A model generated the notes under the pieces. The model was not told the DNA's origin, did no database searches, and saw only the letters and a list, made by a program, of their open reading frames with translations. A DNA stretch of 64,000 bases. Source: Tsukamurella sp. 8F. Lineage in GTDB: Bacteria > Actinomycetota > Actinomycetes > Mycobacteriales > Mycobacteriaceae. The stretch spans positions 62,001 through 126,000 of the forward strand of contig NZ_JARFTP010000003.1 in NCBI RefSeq assembly GCF_029167375.1, read 5' to 3'. The position numbers and the translations under genes are program-made. Shown piece by piece: positions 19,438 through 33,725 of the stretch; position 1 is the stretch's first letter, and every line of letters starts with the position of its first letter.

Positions 19438-20487
19438 ATGGAATATCGCACGCTCGGAAGATCGGGAACCGCGGTGTCCGAGTTCGGGCTCGGCACAATG
19501 ACTTTCGGCGATACGACGCCGAAAGCGGAGGCGTTCGAACAGCTTGACCTGTTCATCGAGGCAGGCGGCACGTTGATCGACACCGCCGATGTCTACGCAC
19601 GCGGCGTGACCGAAGAGATCATCGGCGAGTGGCTGCGGCGGAGTGGGGCGACGACGACCGACCGGATCGTGCTCGCGACCAAGGCACGATTCCCTACCAG
19701 TGCGGATCCGAACGGCGGCGGCTCGTCCCGGCGGCACCTCGCGCGCGCACTGGAGGCCAGCCTCCGTCGTCTTCGGGTCGATACCGTCGATCTGTATCAG
19801 CTGCACTCCTGGGACCCCCACACCCCGATAGACGAGAGCCTGGCCTTTCTCAGTGATGCGGTCGGGTCGGGAAAGATCCGCTACGGCGGGATATCGAACT
19901 TCACCGGCTGGCAGATCCAGAAGACCGTCGACACGGCCGCTGCCGAAGGCCTGGCACGCCCCGTCACGGTCCAGTTGCAATACAACCTTCTTGCTCGGCA
20001 GGTCGAGTGGGAACTCCTGCCCGCGGCTATCGAGAACGGCGTCGGAGCCCTGATCTTCTCTCCCCTCGCAGGTGGCATCCTCACAGGCAAGTACCGAGCC
20101 GGAACGGACCCCGACGCCGACACCAGGCTCAGCGACCCGGTGATGGGCGCGATGTACGCATCTCAGACCCGCGAGGGGCGATCGTGGTCGGTTCTGGAGG
20201 TCGTGCGAAGCATCGCAGAGGAGGTCGAGGGGTCACCGTCGGCGGTTGCATTGGCGTGGCTCCGGGCCAGACGCGGGGTGTCGTCGATCCTCCTGGGTGC
20301 CCGGACGCTCGAGCAGCTACGAGGCAACCTCGCGGCGATACCGATCAGACTGTCGCCACAACAGATCGAAACCCTGGACCGCGCGAGCAAACCGATCTCG
20401 GGCTACCCGTACGGAGACGCGGGCGATGCACTCCGTGCGCGGTCGCTGGCGGGCACATCACTCGAGATGCCCGTCGTTCCGGAGTGA
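19438..20487 (+). CDS. aldo-keto reductase
   Basis: 349 residues, (beta/alpha)8 NAD(P)H oxidoreductase. The catalytic tetrad can be read as Asp48, Tyr53, Lys82 and His123 (IDTADVYARG, LATKAR, YQLHSWD). YRTLGRSGTAVSEFGLGTM is the usual family start; the C-terminus has the SSILLGARTLEQL coenzyme-phosphate region. It precedes a short-chain dehydrogenase by 55 bp on the same strand; the two probably act on related carbonyl substrates. Not part of the mycobacterial core order, so likely an insertion between ackA and pknG. Substrate unknown. Confidence 0.9.
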   Translation: MEYRTLGRSGTAVSEFGLGTMTFGDTTPKAEAFEQLDLFIEAGGTLIDTADVYARGVTEEIIGEWLRRSGATTTDRIVLATKARFPTSADPNGGGSSRRHLARALEASLRRLRVDTVDLYQLHSWDPHTPIDESLAFLSDAVGSGKIRYGGISNFTGWQIQKTVDTAAAEGLARPVTVQLQYNLLARQVEWELLPAAIENGVGALIFSPLAGGILTGKYRAGTDPDADTRLSDPVMGAMYASQTREGRSWSVLEVVRSIAEEVEGSPSAVALAWLRARRGVSSILLGARTLEQLRGNLAAIPIRLSPQQIETLDRASKPISGYPYGDAGDALRARSLAGTSLEMPVVPE

Positions 20488-20542
20488 ATCCGTATCAGGT
20501 CACTCGATATGAATCACCGATCGTGAAGAGGAACAACGCATC

Positions 20543-21313
20543 ATGGCAGCAGTTCTGGTAACCGGAGCAGGATCTGGTTTCGGGCTCGGGGCGGCCACCG
20601 CGCTCGCGGCGGCGGGCCATCGGGTATTCGCGGCGGTGGAACGTGACGAACAGATCGCGACGACTCGAGCCGCCCTGGCAGAGAACGGACAGCACGCAGA
20701 AGTTCTGCGGCTGGACCTACTCGACGACGACGACATCGCGCGAGCGGCACGACTCGAGGCGACCGTGCTGATCAACAATGCCGGCACCGGCGCCGAGGGG
20801 CCTATTCTGTTGACCGATATCGAGGCCGTACGTCACACATTCGATGTCAACGTCTTCGGCACACTCAAGCTGACTCAACTCTTCACACGGCGCATGATCT
20901 CGGCCGGCCGGCAGGGCCGGATCGTGTTCGTGACGTCCGTCGCCGGGCTCTTCGTAGCCCCCGGCGCCGGCGCCTACGGCGCCAGTAAACACGCGCTCGA
21001 AGTCGTTGCGCGAGCCTCGTATCAGGAACTGCTGCCACACGGAATCGACGTTCGGGTGGTCGAGCCCGGTCCGTTCAGAACGGGGTTCAATGAGCGACTG
21101 ATCGAGCGGGCCCCGCAGTCCGATCACGACTTCTCCGACTTCCTAGCGAACCAGATCGACCCGCAGGGCTGCATCGACACGATAGTGCGAGTAGCGACTG
21201 GTGACAGCCGCTATCGGACGATCGTCCCGGCCTCGATGAAGTCCAGGATCGTCGAATATCAAGACCTGCTGTGGGCACAGACCGACGTGGCGCTGGAGGG
21301 AGACCAGCGGTAG
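20543..21313 (+). CDS. short-chain dehydrogenase/reductase
   Basis: 256 residues, classical SDR: coenzyme motif TGAGSGFG, NNAG, catalytic Ser in VTSVAG and YxxxK as Tyr145-G-A-S-Lys149, then PGPFRTGF. The cofactor is NAD(H) or NADP(H); the chemistry is an alcohol/carbonyl interconversion. An AGAGGAAC ribosome site precedes the ATG. It likely forms an operon with the aldo-keto reductase. It is convergent with pknG, with an 88-bp gap in which I see only weak dyads. Confidence 0.9.
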   Translation: MAAVLVTGAGSGFGLGAATALAAAGHRVFAAVERDEQIATTRAALAENGQHAEVLRLDLLDDDDIARAARLEATVLINNAGTGAEGPILLTDIEAVRHTFDVNVFGTLKLTQLFTRRMISAGRQGRIVFVTSVAGLFVAPGAGAYGASKHALEVVARASYQELLPHGIDVRVVEPGPFRTGFNERLIERAPQSDHDFSDFLANQIDPQGCIDTIVRVATGDSRYRTIVPASMKSRIVEYQDLLWAQTDVALEGDQR

Positions 21314-21401
21314 CCACCGGATGGTGCGTGCTCCGTCCGGGTTCTACGAGGAACTCCGCCGAGCATCGGTGACAGGGTGCTCGCGAGAGCGCGCGGCCGG
21401 G

Positions 21402-24998
<3,597 letters not shown>

Positions 24999-25002
<4 letters not shown>

Positions 25003-26333
25003 CGGTACTCCCGGATGCGTGGGTAGTAGCCGAGCGCTATGCCGATGATCGCCGCGCCGCACAGTGTGAACGCGCTGGGGCCCGAGAACGCGATGGCCGC
25101 GCGCGCCGTGTTGACGTTGTCCCGGTACAGGGTCCGCGCGCGCTCGATAGCGTGCGTGAGGTGGTCGTCGAGGGACTGGTAGGCGAGGGCGGCCGAGTCG
25201 GGTCCGTCGCCGATGGCCAGCGCGGTGGCGCCGCCGTAGTCCCCGAGCGTCTCGCGTTCCGTGATCGTGCGATGCGCGGCGGCCCAGCGGCCGGCGGCCG
25301 CGCGGGCGGCGTCGACGTCGACGGTGACCGCCGGGTCCGACCTGCCCACCTTCGCGAGGCTGGCCCGGGCCGCGTCGAGGGACTGCTCGAACGATGCGCT
25401 GGGCGCGGCGGCGCCGGCGCTGCGCTGGACCAGTGCCATCGTCTCCGTCGAGCGCGCCTTCTGTGTGAGTGTGCGCGCGAGGGTGAGGGAGTCGATGGCA
25501 TCTGCGCCCTTGGACTCGGCCCGCGCCGAGAACGAGACCGACGTCAGGCCTGCGATGACCACCCAGAGGAGGGCCACCGTCGTCGCCGCGGCGGCGACCA
25601 GCAGGCCCAGATTGAGGTTGCGCCGCGTCCGGCGCGCGAGGTGCCGCTGCGCTACCAGGATGCACAGCGCGGTGATCAGCAGGGCGCCGTACACCGCCCA
25701 CGGTGGGTCGGCGAACCTGTCGTGCGAGGTGCGGAGCGACTCGTTCTCCTGGTGATAGAAGCTCTCGGCTGCGGGCAGGAGCTGCTGCTGCATGAGGGTC
25801 GACGCGGATGCCAGGTAAGCGGCACCCACGGAGTCGTCCTGGCGGTTGTTGCTGCGCGCGGTCTCGACGAGGCCGGTGTAGACGGGCAGATACGTGGCGA
25901 TGGTGTTGAGGCTGGCGTGCGCGCTGCGTTCGTCCGCGGGAAGGCTCGTTGCGGACGTGACCACGGCCCGGCCCGCGGTTGCGATGGCGGCGAGGTAGTC
26001 GGCGCGCAGCTCGTCGTTCGTCTTCCCGGTCGAGATGAACGAGGCGTTGGCGGAAGCGTTCGCCGTCGACAGCGAGCTGTACAACACCTGGGACGCGTTG
26101 GCGCGAGGCTCGAAGTCCGAGAGGTTCGACCGGAGGACCCCGGTGCGCTCGAGCTGACCGTTGGCCGTGAACCATCCCGCGAACAGGCACATGAGGCACA
26201 GCACGAGCGCCGACGACACGAGCTTCCCGGGGCTCGAGGTCAAGAACTCGCGCAACTCGGCGAGGACCGATGACTCCTGGAGAGTGCGCCGGAACGGGTA
26301 CAGCTGACGGTACCTCGACGTCTCGGCCGTCAC
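24999..26333 (-). CDS. glnX: membrane signalling protein GlnX
   Basis: 444 residues, matching Rv0412c by position and layout: cytosolic tail, TM1 (LVSSALVLCLMCLFAGWF), a helical extracytoplasmic domain with STANASANASF, two central TM segments (VYGALLITALCILVAQRHL and LLVAAAATTVALLWVVIAGL), a second helical domain and a final TM near the C-terminus. It links GlnH to PknG. GTG 26333 (VTAETSRYR) was chosen; the frame is open to 26639 but that would overlap mutT3. It overlaps glnH by 4 bp. Confidence 0.82.
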
Positions 26334-26456
26334 CGTCCCCTGATCCCTTCCATCGCGTATATGTCTCACCCGACCTATGACGATACTGTCATCGCGGAGC
26401 GGGGGCGTGGCATTACACGCCTGCCGGGCGCGGCCCGGGGCCGGTACGGTGGGCCC

Positions 26457-26909
26457 ATGAACGGTGACGGGAACGGCTGGGTCTTCGACCCGGACGGTTC
26501 CCGCTTCTGGGGCCGGTTCGGTGCCGCCGGTCTCCTCGTGCGCGCCGACGATCCGGCCGCGATACTCCTGCAGCATCGGGCCGCTTGGAGCCACCAGGGC
26601 GGCACGTGGGCACTGCCCGGTGGGGCGCGGGACTCGCACGAGACGGCGTCCGAGGCCGCGCTCCGTGAGGCGTACGAGGAGGCCGGGCTGAGACCCGGAG
26701 ACGTCGAGGTCCTACGCGAGGTCGAGACGGCCCGCTCGGTCGCGGGGTGGACGTACACGACGGTCTTCGCGCGTGTCGCAGAACGCCCTCGCCTCACGCC
26801 GAACGCGGAGTCCACGGCGCTCGAGTGGGTGCCCGTGGACGAGGTTCCAGACCTGCTGCTGCACCCGGCCTTCGCGGCCGCGTGGCCGTCGCTCCGCGCC
26901 CTTCTCTGA
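26457..26909 (+). CDS. mutT3: NUDIX hydrolase MutT3-like
   Basis: 150 residues with NUDIX box GARDSHETASEAALREAYEE and the N-terminal GRFGAAGLLV. The gene's place between glnX and the thi genes matches mutT3 (Rv0413), which removes oxidised guanine nucleotides from the pool. ATG 26457 (MNGDGNGWVFDPDG) fits the family; an ATG in frame at 26361 would give a tail that overlaps the glnX promoter region. A small dyad ATGAC-N6-GTCAT at 26377-26392 lies in the divergent gap. Confidence 0.85.
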   Translation: MNGDGNGWVFDPDGSRFWGRFGAAGLLVRADDPAAILLQHRAAWSHQGGTWALPGGARDSHETASEAALREAYEEAGLRPGDVEVLREVETARSVAGWTYTTVFARVAERPRLTPNAESTALEWVPVDEVPDLLLHPAFAAAWPSLRALL

Positions 26910-26914
26910 TACCG

Positions 26915-27373
26915 CTAGTCGCGCGTCGCGGCCCCGACCAGGGCGCGAGCAGCGCTCTCGTCAGGGTCGTGCGCGATCGCGAAGTTCCAGTGCTGCCGTC
27001 CGGTGCGGCCGTCGCCTGTGCGCAGGAACGTGGCGGTGCCCTCCGCGACGGCGAGCTGGTGGAATTCGAGGACCTCGACCGGGCGGCCGAGCCGATACAG
27101 CAGTGCCGTCGTAGCGGCGACGGGGCCGGCCCCCTCGGCGGTCAGGTGCATGCGTGTACCCGCCCGGCGCAGCCCGACGGTGAGCTGCACGGATCCGTCC
27201 GGCGCATGCCGGCAGGTCATGGTGTCGACGGCGAGGTCGGCGGGCGGGGCGTACGCGTCCCGGAAGTCCTCCCACGACATGCCGCGCGCGGCCTCGCGTA
27301 GACCCCGCGGAAGCGGCTGATGGTAGCGGTTCGAGAAGGGGCAGTCGGTGTCGATGCTGGTCGGCGTGGTCAT
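26915..27373 (-). CDS. stand-alone LeuA regulatory-domain-like protein
   Basis: 152 residues. The second half (GPVAATTALLYRLG, VEVLEFHQLAV, GTATFLRTGDG, HWNFAIAHD, ARALVGAATR) resembles the C-terminal allosteric/dimerisation domain of 2-isopropylmalate synthase, with its VLDY...H, A-x-A-Y and W-G-V-x-I-A positions. The first half (CPFSNRYHQPLPRGLREAARGMSW) also recalls the linker before that domain. No catalytic TIM barrel is present, so it cannot make isopropylmalate; it might bind leucine or another effector, or modulate full-length LeuA. Family assignment is by eye and moderate. Confidence 0.6.
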   Translation of the reverse strand: MTTPTSIDTDCPFSNRYHQPLPRGLREAARGMSWEDFRDAYAPPADLAVDTMTCRHAPDGSVQLTVGLRRAGTRMHLTAEGAGPVAATTALLYRLGRPVEVLEFHQLAVAEGTATFLRTGDGRTGRQHWNFAIAHDPDESAARALVGAATRD

Positions 27374-27446
27374 GGCGGTGCGCTGTTCCTAGGCTGAGGG
27401 GCTGACCGAACGGTGACTCTGCCGTGTGACCAGGCAGGCGGTGACT

Positions 27447-27486
27447 CCGCAGCAGGCGGTCGGTCTGGTATCAGAGCCTGCTGCGG
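27447..27486. terminator. 11-bp-stem hairpin downstream of thiE
   Basis: CCGCAGCAGGC-N18-GCCTGCTGCGG, a perfect 11-bp inverted repeat 42 bp past the thiE stop (27529) on its transcript strand and before the next minus-strand gene. No T-tract. GCAGGCGGT also occurs twice here (27434-27442, 27452-27460). Confidence 0.6.
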
Positions 27487-27528
27487 CGGACTACGAGAAG
27501 TCGGGCCGCGTGCATCATCGCGGCGAAT

Positions 27529-28215
<687 letters not shown>

Positions 28216-28271
28216 GGCTCAACCGTAGAGCCGTCCTCCACGGCCGTGGGGGAGTAGGGTGTTGGCCGTAG

Positions 28272-28386
28272 TACACGGGAGCCACCGGCCCGCCCGAGTA
28301 AGGGCGCCTCGGGGCTGAGAGTCCGGGCGGGCACGCGCACGGAGACCGTCAGACCTGATCCGGGTAATGCCGGCGCAGGAAGGGAG
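28272..28386 (+). promoter_or_regulatory. TPP riboswitch (THI element)
   Basis: The conserved core is easy to read: GGGGCTGAGA at 28310-28320 (HMP-binding side) and ACCTGATCCGGGTAATGCCG at about 28353-28372 (pyrophosphate-binding side), followed by GGCGCAGGAAGGGA. The 3' closing strand merges with the ribosome site for thiO (AGGAAGGGAG, ATG at 28392), so TPP binding should block translation of thiO-thiS-thiG. Confidence 0.93.
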
Positions 28387-28391
28387 TTCGT

Positions 28392-29428
28392 ATGGCATCC
28401 GTCGGCGTGGTCGGCGCCGGAACCGTCGGCCTGTCCGTCGCATGGGCGCTCGCCCGGTCCGGTTGCGACGTCACGGTTTTCGATCCAGAGCCGGGCTCAG
28501 GGGCGTCGTGGGTAGCCGGCGGGATGCTCGCACCGTACTCCGAGGCATGGCCGGGCGAGCAGGCTCTGCTCGACCTCGGCATCGAATCCCTGCGGCTGTG
28601 GCCGGGTTTCGCCGGCGAGCTTGCCGGGTACGCGGATGGTGAGCTGTTCACGGCGCGCGGAACCGTCTGGCTCGCGGCCGACGGTGGCGACGCGCAGGAG
28701 CTCGCGACCATGGTCGGCGCGGCCTCCGGCGGCCTGTCGTCCGTGGCGGTGCCCGAGGCGATGGCTGCGGTGCCGGGCGCCGGGCAGCGGGTGCGGGCCG
28801 CGGCGACGGCGCCCGACGAGCTCGCCGTCGACAACCGCGCGGTGTACCGCGCGCTGACGGCGGCGTGCGCCGCCGCCGGGGTGCGGGTGGTCTGCTCGCG
28901 CGTCGAATCGCTCCGCGACGTCCCGGGTGATCACGTGATCCTCTGCGCAGGGGCGGATTCCGGTGCGTTGGCGCCGGAGCTGGGTGTGCGGCCCGTGAAG
29001 GGGGAGGTGGTACGCCTGCGCGCCGGACACCTGTGCCTCCCGCCTCCGACGGTGACCGTCCGCGCGAAGATCAACGGCCGTGCGGTGTACGTGGTCCCGC
29101 GCTCGGACGGAGTCGTGGTGGGCGCTACGCAGTACGAGCACGATCACGACCGCAGCCCGTTGGTCGGGCCGGTGATCGACCTGCTGCAGGACGCGTTCAC
29201 GGTGCTGCCGTTCCTACGGGAGTACGAACTCGCCGAGGTGTCCGCGGGACTGCGGCCGGGGACCGACGCCAACGTGCCGGTCATCGATCGGATCGGCGGG
29301 CGGGTGATCGCCGCTACCGGCCACGGACGCAATGGGATCCTGCTCGCGCCGGTGACGGCGGCGCGGGTGTGCGAGATGGTGACGGGATCCGGTGCGCCGG
29401 TTGCGGACTCGGGAGCGAAGGAGACGGC

Positions 29429-29438
<10 letters not shown>
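28392..29438 (+). CDS. thiO: glycine oxidase (thiazole synthesis)
   Basis: 348 residues, D-amino-acid-oxidase fold. FAD-binding GVVGAGTVGLSVAW at the N-terminus, GASWVAGGMLAPYSEAW, and a C-terminal GHGRNGILLAPVTA that closes the FAD site. It oxidises glycine to dehydroglycine for ThiG. Translation start directly follows the TPP riboswitch. It overlaps thiS by 10 bp. Equivalent of Rv0415. Confidence 0.95.
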
Positions 29439-30410
<972 letters not shown>

Positions 30411-30419
30411 GGCCGCCTG

Positions 30420-30437
30420 TCCCGTATATACGCGGGA
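30420..30437. terminator. hairpin after thiG
   Basis: TCCCG-TATATACG-CGGGA, 5-bp stem and 8-nt loop, 10 nt after the thiG stop. Weak on its own; position is apt. Confidence 0.35.
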
Positions 30438-30487
30438 TGGTGCCGGTGCAGACCCGTTTCGTGAAGACACCTTGTCGTCGGGCCTGA

Positions 30488-30521
30488 ATAGTGATATCAC
30501 TTTAAAAACTGATATCACTAT
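30488..30521. promoter_or_regulatory. tandem-palindrome operator before SPFH/RHH operon
   Basis: ATAGTGATATCAC (30488-30500) and CTGATATCACTAT (30509-30521) are two copies of a TGATATCA palindrome, 18 bp centre to centre. The two halves also form one larger dyad with an 8-nt AT spacer. The element ends 3 bp before an ideal AGGAGG ribosome site. The DNA is sharply AT-richer than its surroundings. Confidence 0.7.
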
Positions 30522-30534
30522 CTAGGAGGCCGCG

Positions 30535-31479
30535 ATGTCCGACGATCCCGTGACTGTGGAATCGACGCCCGTGGGCCGCGAGGGCACCCGGGTCGGGGTT
30601 CGCGAGCGGCCGGCTCCGTACGGCGGTACGGGTGTCGCGATTGCGGTCGTCGCGCTGATACTGGTACTTCTCGTGGGAGCCGTGGGCGTGTTCATCGGCG
30701 GAATGTCCTCGGACACTCCGCTTCTGGTGGCACCCGCCGCGATCATGGTGATCGTGGGCCTGATCCTTGCGACCACGCTGGTCGTCGTCGCCCCGGGGCA
30801 CACGCTGGTGGTGCAGCTGTTCGGCCGCTATCTGGGCACGGTTCGGGCGACGGGCCTCGGCGTGGTGCCGCCGTTCACGTCCCGAAAGCGGCTCTCCGTG
30901 CGCGTCCGGAACTTCGAGACCGCCGAGCTCAAAGTCAACGACGCCGTGGGTAATCCGGTGAACATCGCAGCGATCATAGTGTGGCAGGTGGCCGACACGG
31001 CACAGGCCACCTTCGCGGTCGAGGACTACGAGGAGTTCATCGCCACCCAGGCCGAGTCGGCGCTGCGGCACGTGAGTACCACGCATCCGTACGACGGCGA
31101 CGATGCCCAGCCCGGCCAGACGTCGCTGCGGGGCTCGACGGACATCGTCGCGGACGAACTCGCCGAGCAGGTCGCTGCCCGGGCCGCACTCGCGGGTATC
31201 GAGATCGTCGAGACTCGTATATCGTCGCTGGCCTACGCCGCAGAGATCGCGCAGGCGATGCTCCAGCGGCAGCAGGCCTCCGCGCTGCTCGCGGCGCGCG
31301 AGAAGATCGTGGAGGGCGCGGTCGGACTCGTGGAGAACGCACTGTCCAAGCTCGAGGAGGAGGGCGTGGTGACCCTCGACGACGAGCGTCGCGCGTCGAT
31401 GGTCTCCAACCTGTTGGTGGTCCTGTGTTCCGACAGCCGTACGACGCCCGTCGTCAACACGGGGAGTCTGTACGCCTGA
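30535..31479 (+). CDS. SPFH/band 7 domain membrane protein
   Basis: 314 residues. Two hydrophobic segments near the N-terminus ([20 protein letters not shown] and [20 protein letters not shown]) are followed by an SPFH/prohibitin-like domain ([49 protein letters not shown]) and a helical tail ([27 protein letters not shown]). Such proteins build membrane microdomain scaffolds. It is preceded by a double operator and coupled to an RHH protein by a one-base stop/start overlap (TGATG). Confidence 0.88.
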   Translation: MSDDPVTVESTPVGREGTRVGVRERPAPYGGTGVAIAVVALILVLLVGAVGVFIGGMSSDTPLLVAPAAIMVIVGLILATTLVVVAPGHTLVVQLFGRYLGTVRATGLGVVPPFTSRKRLSVRVRNFETAELKVNDAVGNPVNIAAIIVWQVADTAQATFAVEDYEEFIATQAESALRHVSTTHPYDGDDAQPGQTSLRGSTDIVADELAEQVAARAALAGIEIVETRISSLAYAAEIAQAMLQRQQASALLAAREKIVEGAVGLVENALSKLEEEGVVTLDDERRASMVSNLLVVLCSDSRTTPVVNTGSLYA

Positions 31480-31691
31480 TGGCCGATTCGGCCCGCCCGG
31501 GGGTGCGCAAGTCGGTGCCCCTCCGCATCGACCCGGAAGTCTATGCGGCCCTGGCGAAGTGGGCGGCCGATGACCTGCGCAGTGTGAATGCGCAGATCGA
31601 GCTCCTGCTGCGCCGGGCACTCGACGACGCCGGGCGTGCGCCGCGCGGAGCAGCGCCCATCCGCAAGCAGGGCCGCCCACGTAAGGCGTAG
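31479..31691 (+). CDS. small ribbon-helix-helix (Arc/MetJ-type) DNA-binding protein
   Basis: 70 residues. [15 protein letters not shown] gives the beta strand and first helix, and [14 protein letters not shown] the second helix of an RHH fold; the tail is basic (RKQGRPRKA). [11 protein letters not shown] is typical of the Arc-like group. It starts in the stop of the SPFH gene, so the pair is one operon; the operator-like palindromes upstream are a natural target for autoregulation, which is inference. Confidence 0.82.
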   Translation: MADSARPGVRKSVPLRIDPEVYAALAKWAADDLRSVNAQIELLLRRALDDAGRAPRGAAPIRKQGRPRKA

Positions 31692-31695
31692 GGCG

Positions 31696-32718
31696 TCAGC
31701 GTCGGCGCATCGCGTCGAGGACGGCGTCGGTGTCGTGCGCGGTGCCGACGGATATGCGGACGCCGGTCGCGCACGAGCGCACCAGGATCCCGGCGCGTGC
31801 GAGCCGATCGCTCAGTTCTGCGGGCTCGCGCGCCGGGAGGTACAGGAAGTTGGCCATCGAGGGGAGCGGGTTCGCACCGGCGGCTCGCAGGCCGGCCGCG
31901 AGGCGCTCCCGTTCCGCAACGATGCGGTGCACGCGCCGCCGGACCTCGGCGAGTGCATCGAGGGCGGCGGGCACCGCGGCCTCGGCCGCGGGGCCCACCG
32001 AGAAGGGCGTCTCCGCCGCACGCAATGCCGCGGCGGCCCAGCCGGACCCGAATGCGTAGCCGGCGCGGACACCGGCCAGTCCGAAGGCCTTCGAGAACGT
32101 CCGCAGCACAACGAGATTCGCACGCGTCGCGGCGAGTACCCCCGTCTGCAGCGGATCGAGCCCGAGAGCGTGCTCCGCGAACTCGAGGTACGCCTCGTCG
32201 AGGATCACCCGCACTCGCGGCGGGACGCCGTCGAGCAGGCGCATGAGCGCATCCGGGTCGACGACGGAGCCCGTCGGGTTGTGCGGCGAGCACAGCACGA
32301 CCGCGTAGGTGCGGCTCGTGACGGCGGCGGCGATCGCGTCGACATCGACTGTGCCGTCGGGCCGCAACGCGACGCCCCGGTAGGGCACGCCGGCGGCGTT
32401 GGCCAACATCGGATACCCGTCGAAGGTCGGTGTCGCGCCCACTATCTCGTCGCCGTGCGCGGCCTCGGCGAGGATCCGCTCGAACAGTCCTGTAGCCCCT
32501 GGCCCGACCGTGACCCATTCCGGCGGTACGCCCACGTGCGCGGCGATGACGCCGCGCAGCCGGTCCGGCACGAACTCGGGGTATCGGTTCGCCGTCATCG
32601 CCCAGGCGCGTAGCGCGCGCAGCACGGACGGGGTCGGGCCGTACGGGGACTCGTTGAGCGACAAGCGGATGGGCGACGGCGTCGCGGGCGCTGCCGAGGG
32701 TAGGAGCTGCTCCGTCAC
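31696..32718 (-). CDS. HisC-like PLP aminotransferase in a biosynthetic operon
   Basis: 340 residues, fold-type I aminotransferase of the histidinol-phosphate group: LSLNESPYGPTPSV, NRYPEF, CSPHNPTGSVV, ILDEAYLEF and the PLP lysine Lys210 in RTFSKAFGLAGVRAGYA. Sequence alone would call it HisC, but it is the last gene of a four-gene operon with no his gene, so an amine-forming step on a ketone made by the upstream enzymes is more likely. GTG 32718 overlaps the KAS III-like stop by 4 bp. Confidence 0.85.
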   Translation of the reverse strand: MTEQLLPSAAPATPSPIRLSLNESPYGPTPSVLRALRAWAMTANRYPEFVPDRLRGVIAAHVGVPPEWVTVGPGATGLFERILAEAAHGDEIVGATPTFDGYPMLANAAGVPYRGVALRPDGTVDVDAIAAAVTSRTYAVVLCSPHNPTGSVVDPDALMRLLDGVPPRVRVILDEAYLEFAEHALGLDPLQTGVLAATRANLVVLRTFSKAFGLAGVRAGYAFGSGWAAAALRAAETPFSVGPAAEAAVPAALDALAEVRRRVHRIVAERERLAAGLRAAGANPLPSMANFLYLPAREPAELSDRLARAGILVRSCATGVRISVGTAHDTDAVLDAMRRR

Positions 32719-33725
32719 GGGCGGCCTCCGAATCGTAGTAGGGCTGCGGCTGAGAAGTCGCCGGCGTGGGCGAACGCGGCGAGCATCACGGTGTCGCCCG
32801 CGGCTATGCGGCCTTCGGTGATCGCCGTGTCGAGGGTGTGCGGCACGCCGACGGCGAAGAGGTTCCCGCACTCGTCGAAAGTGTCGGGGTGGCGCTCCTG
32901 CGGCAACTCCAGGGCCTCCCGCCAGTTGCGTAGGAAGATGCGGTTGGGCTGGTTGGTCACGAGGTGCCCGATGTCGGGGCCGCGCATGCCGTGGCGCCCG
33001 GCGACGTCCAGTGCCGCCTGCGGCACCTGCCTGTTGCCGCGGGCCAGGACCTTGGCGATCTTCGACTCGGTGAATCCCACGTGCAGCTGGCCGTCGCCCG
33101 GCTCCCAGTAGCGCCGGTGCGGCTCGACCGATGCGGTCATGTCCCCCGCGTACTCGCTGTGCTGGTATGTCGCTGCCTCGACGACCTCGGTGGGGCCGTC
33201 GGACGAGACGAGCACCGCGGAAGCGCCGTCGCCGGGGATCGCCGCCTGCGAGAGGGAGCGCACCCGCGTCTGTGTGAAGATGTTGCCGGCCGCATTGGTG
33301 GCGTTGAGCAGCAGTGCCTTCGACGCTGCGCCGGTCGCGAACAGGCCTTCGGTGATGCGCAGCATCAGGATCAGCGCTGCGCAGCCGCCATTGTGGATGT
33401 CCAGTACGAACGGCGGTGCGATACCCAGGCGCTTCGCAACGTCGCCGCCGCAGCCGACGACCGGCAGATCGGGCAGCTGCGAGTGGGAGATGACCAGGTC
33501 GACCCCTTCGAGAACGGAATCCCCGTGCCGCGCCGTGAGTTCGGCGATCGCGGCGCACATCATATCGACGTTCGTCTCGCCTGCGGCGGCGTGATGCCGG
33601 TACGCGGGCGCGTTGAACATGGCGTTGCCGCTCAGCCCGTCCTCGCCTGCGTACTGTTCGAAATACGAAGCAGGAACGCGGTTCTCGGGTAGGTAGGAGG
33701 CGACGTCGAACAGCGAGAGGGTCAT
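32715..33725 (-). CDS. KAS III-like (FabH-type) thiolase-fold enzyme
   Basis: 336 residues. The nucleophile Cys115 is in IHNGGCAALI and a conserved Asn in ECGNLFAVGVP, but the usual His of HQAN reads as Asn258 in VTNQPNRI. That swap argues against a normal decarboxylating condensation and for acyl transfer or a different C-C bond step, as in FabH-like proteins of secondary metabolism. Start ATG 33725 overlaps the SRPBCC gene stop (ATGA) and overlaps the aminotransferase start at its other end. Not a housekeeping fabH by context. Confidence 0.8.
   Translation of the reverse strand: MTLSLFDVASYLPENRVPASYFEQYAGEDGLSGNAMFNAPAYRHHAAAGETNVDMMCAAIAELTARHGDSVLEGVDLVISHSQLPDLPVVGCGGDVAKRLGIAPPFVLDIHNGGCAALILMLRITEGLFATGAASKALLLNATNAAGNIFTQTRVRSLSQAAIPGDGASAVLVSSDGPTEVVEAATYQHSEYAGDMTASVEPHRRYWEPGDGQLHVGFTESKIAKVLARGNRQVPQAALDVAGRHGMRGPDIGHLVTNQPNRIFLRNWREALELPQERHPDTFDECGNLFAVGVPHTLDTAITEGRIAAGDTVMLAAFAHAGDFSAAALLRFGGRP

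Noticed and set aside
25003-26199. N-terminal extension of glnH by ~400 codons
   Set aside because: This part is a shadow of glnX; a real GTG with 4-bp overlap and a signal peptide fits glnH.
31696-32718. Calling this aminotransferase a histidine-biosynthesis hisC
   Set aside because: No his genes are nearby and it is fused by overlap to three secondary-metabolism-like genes; symbol withheld.
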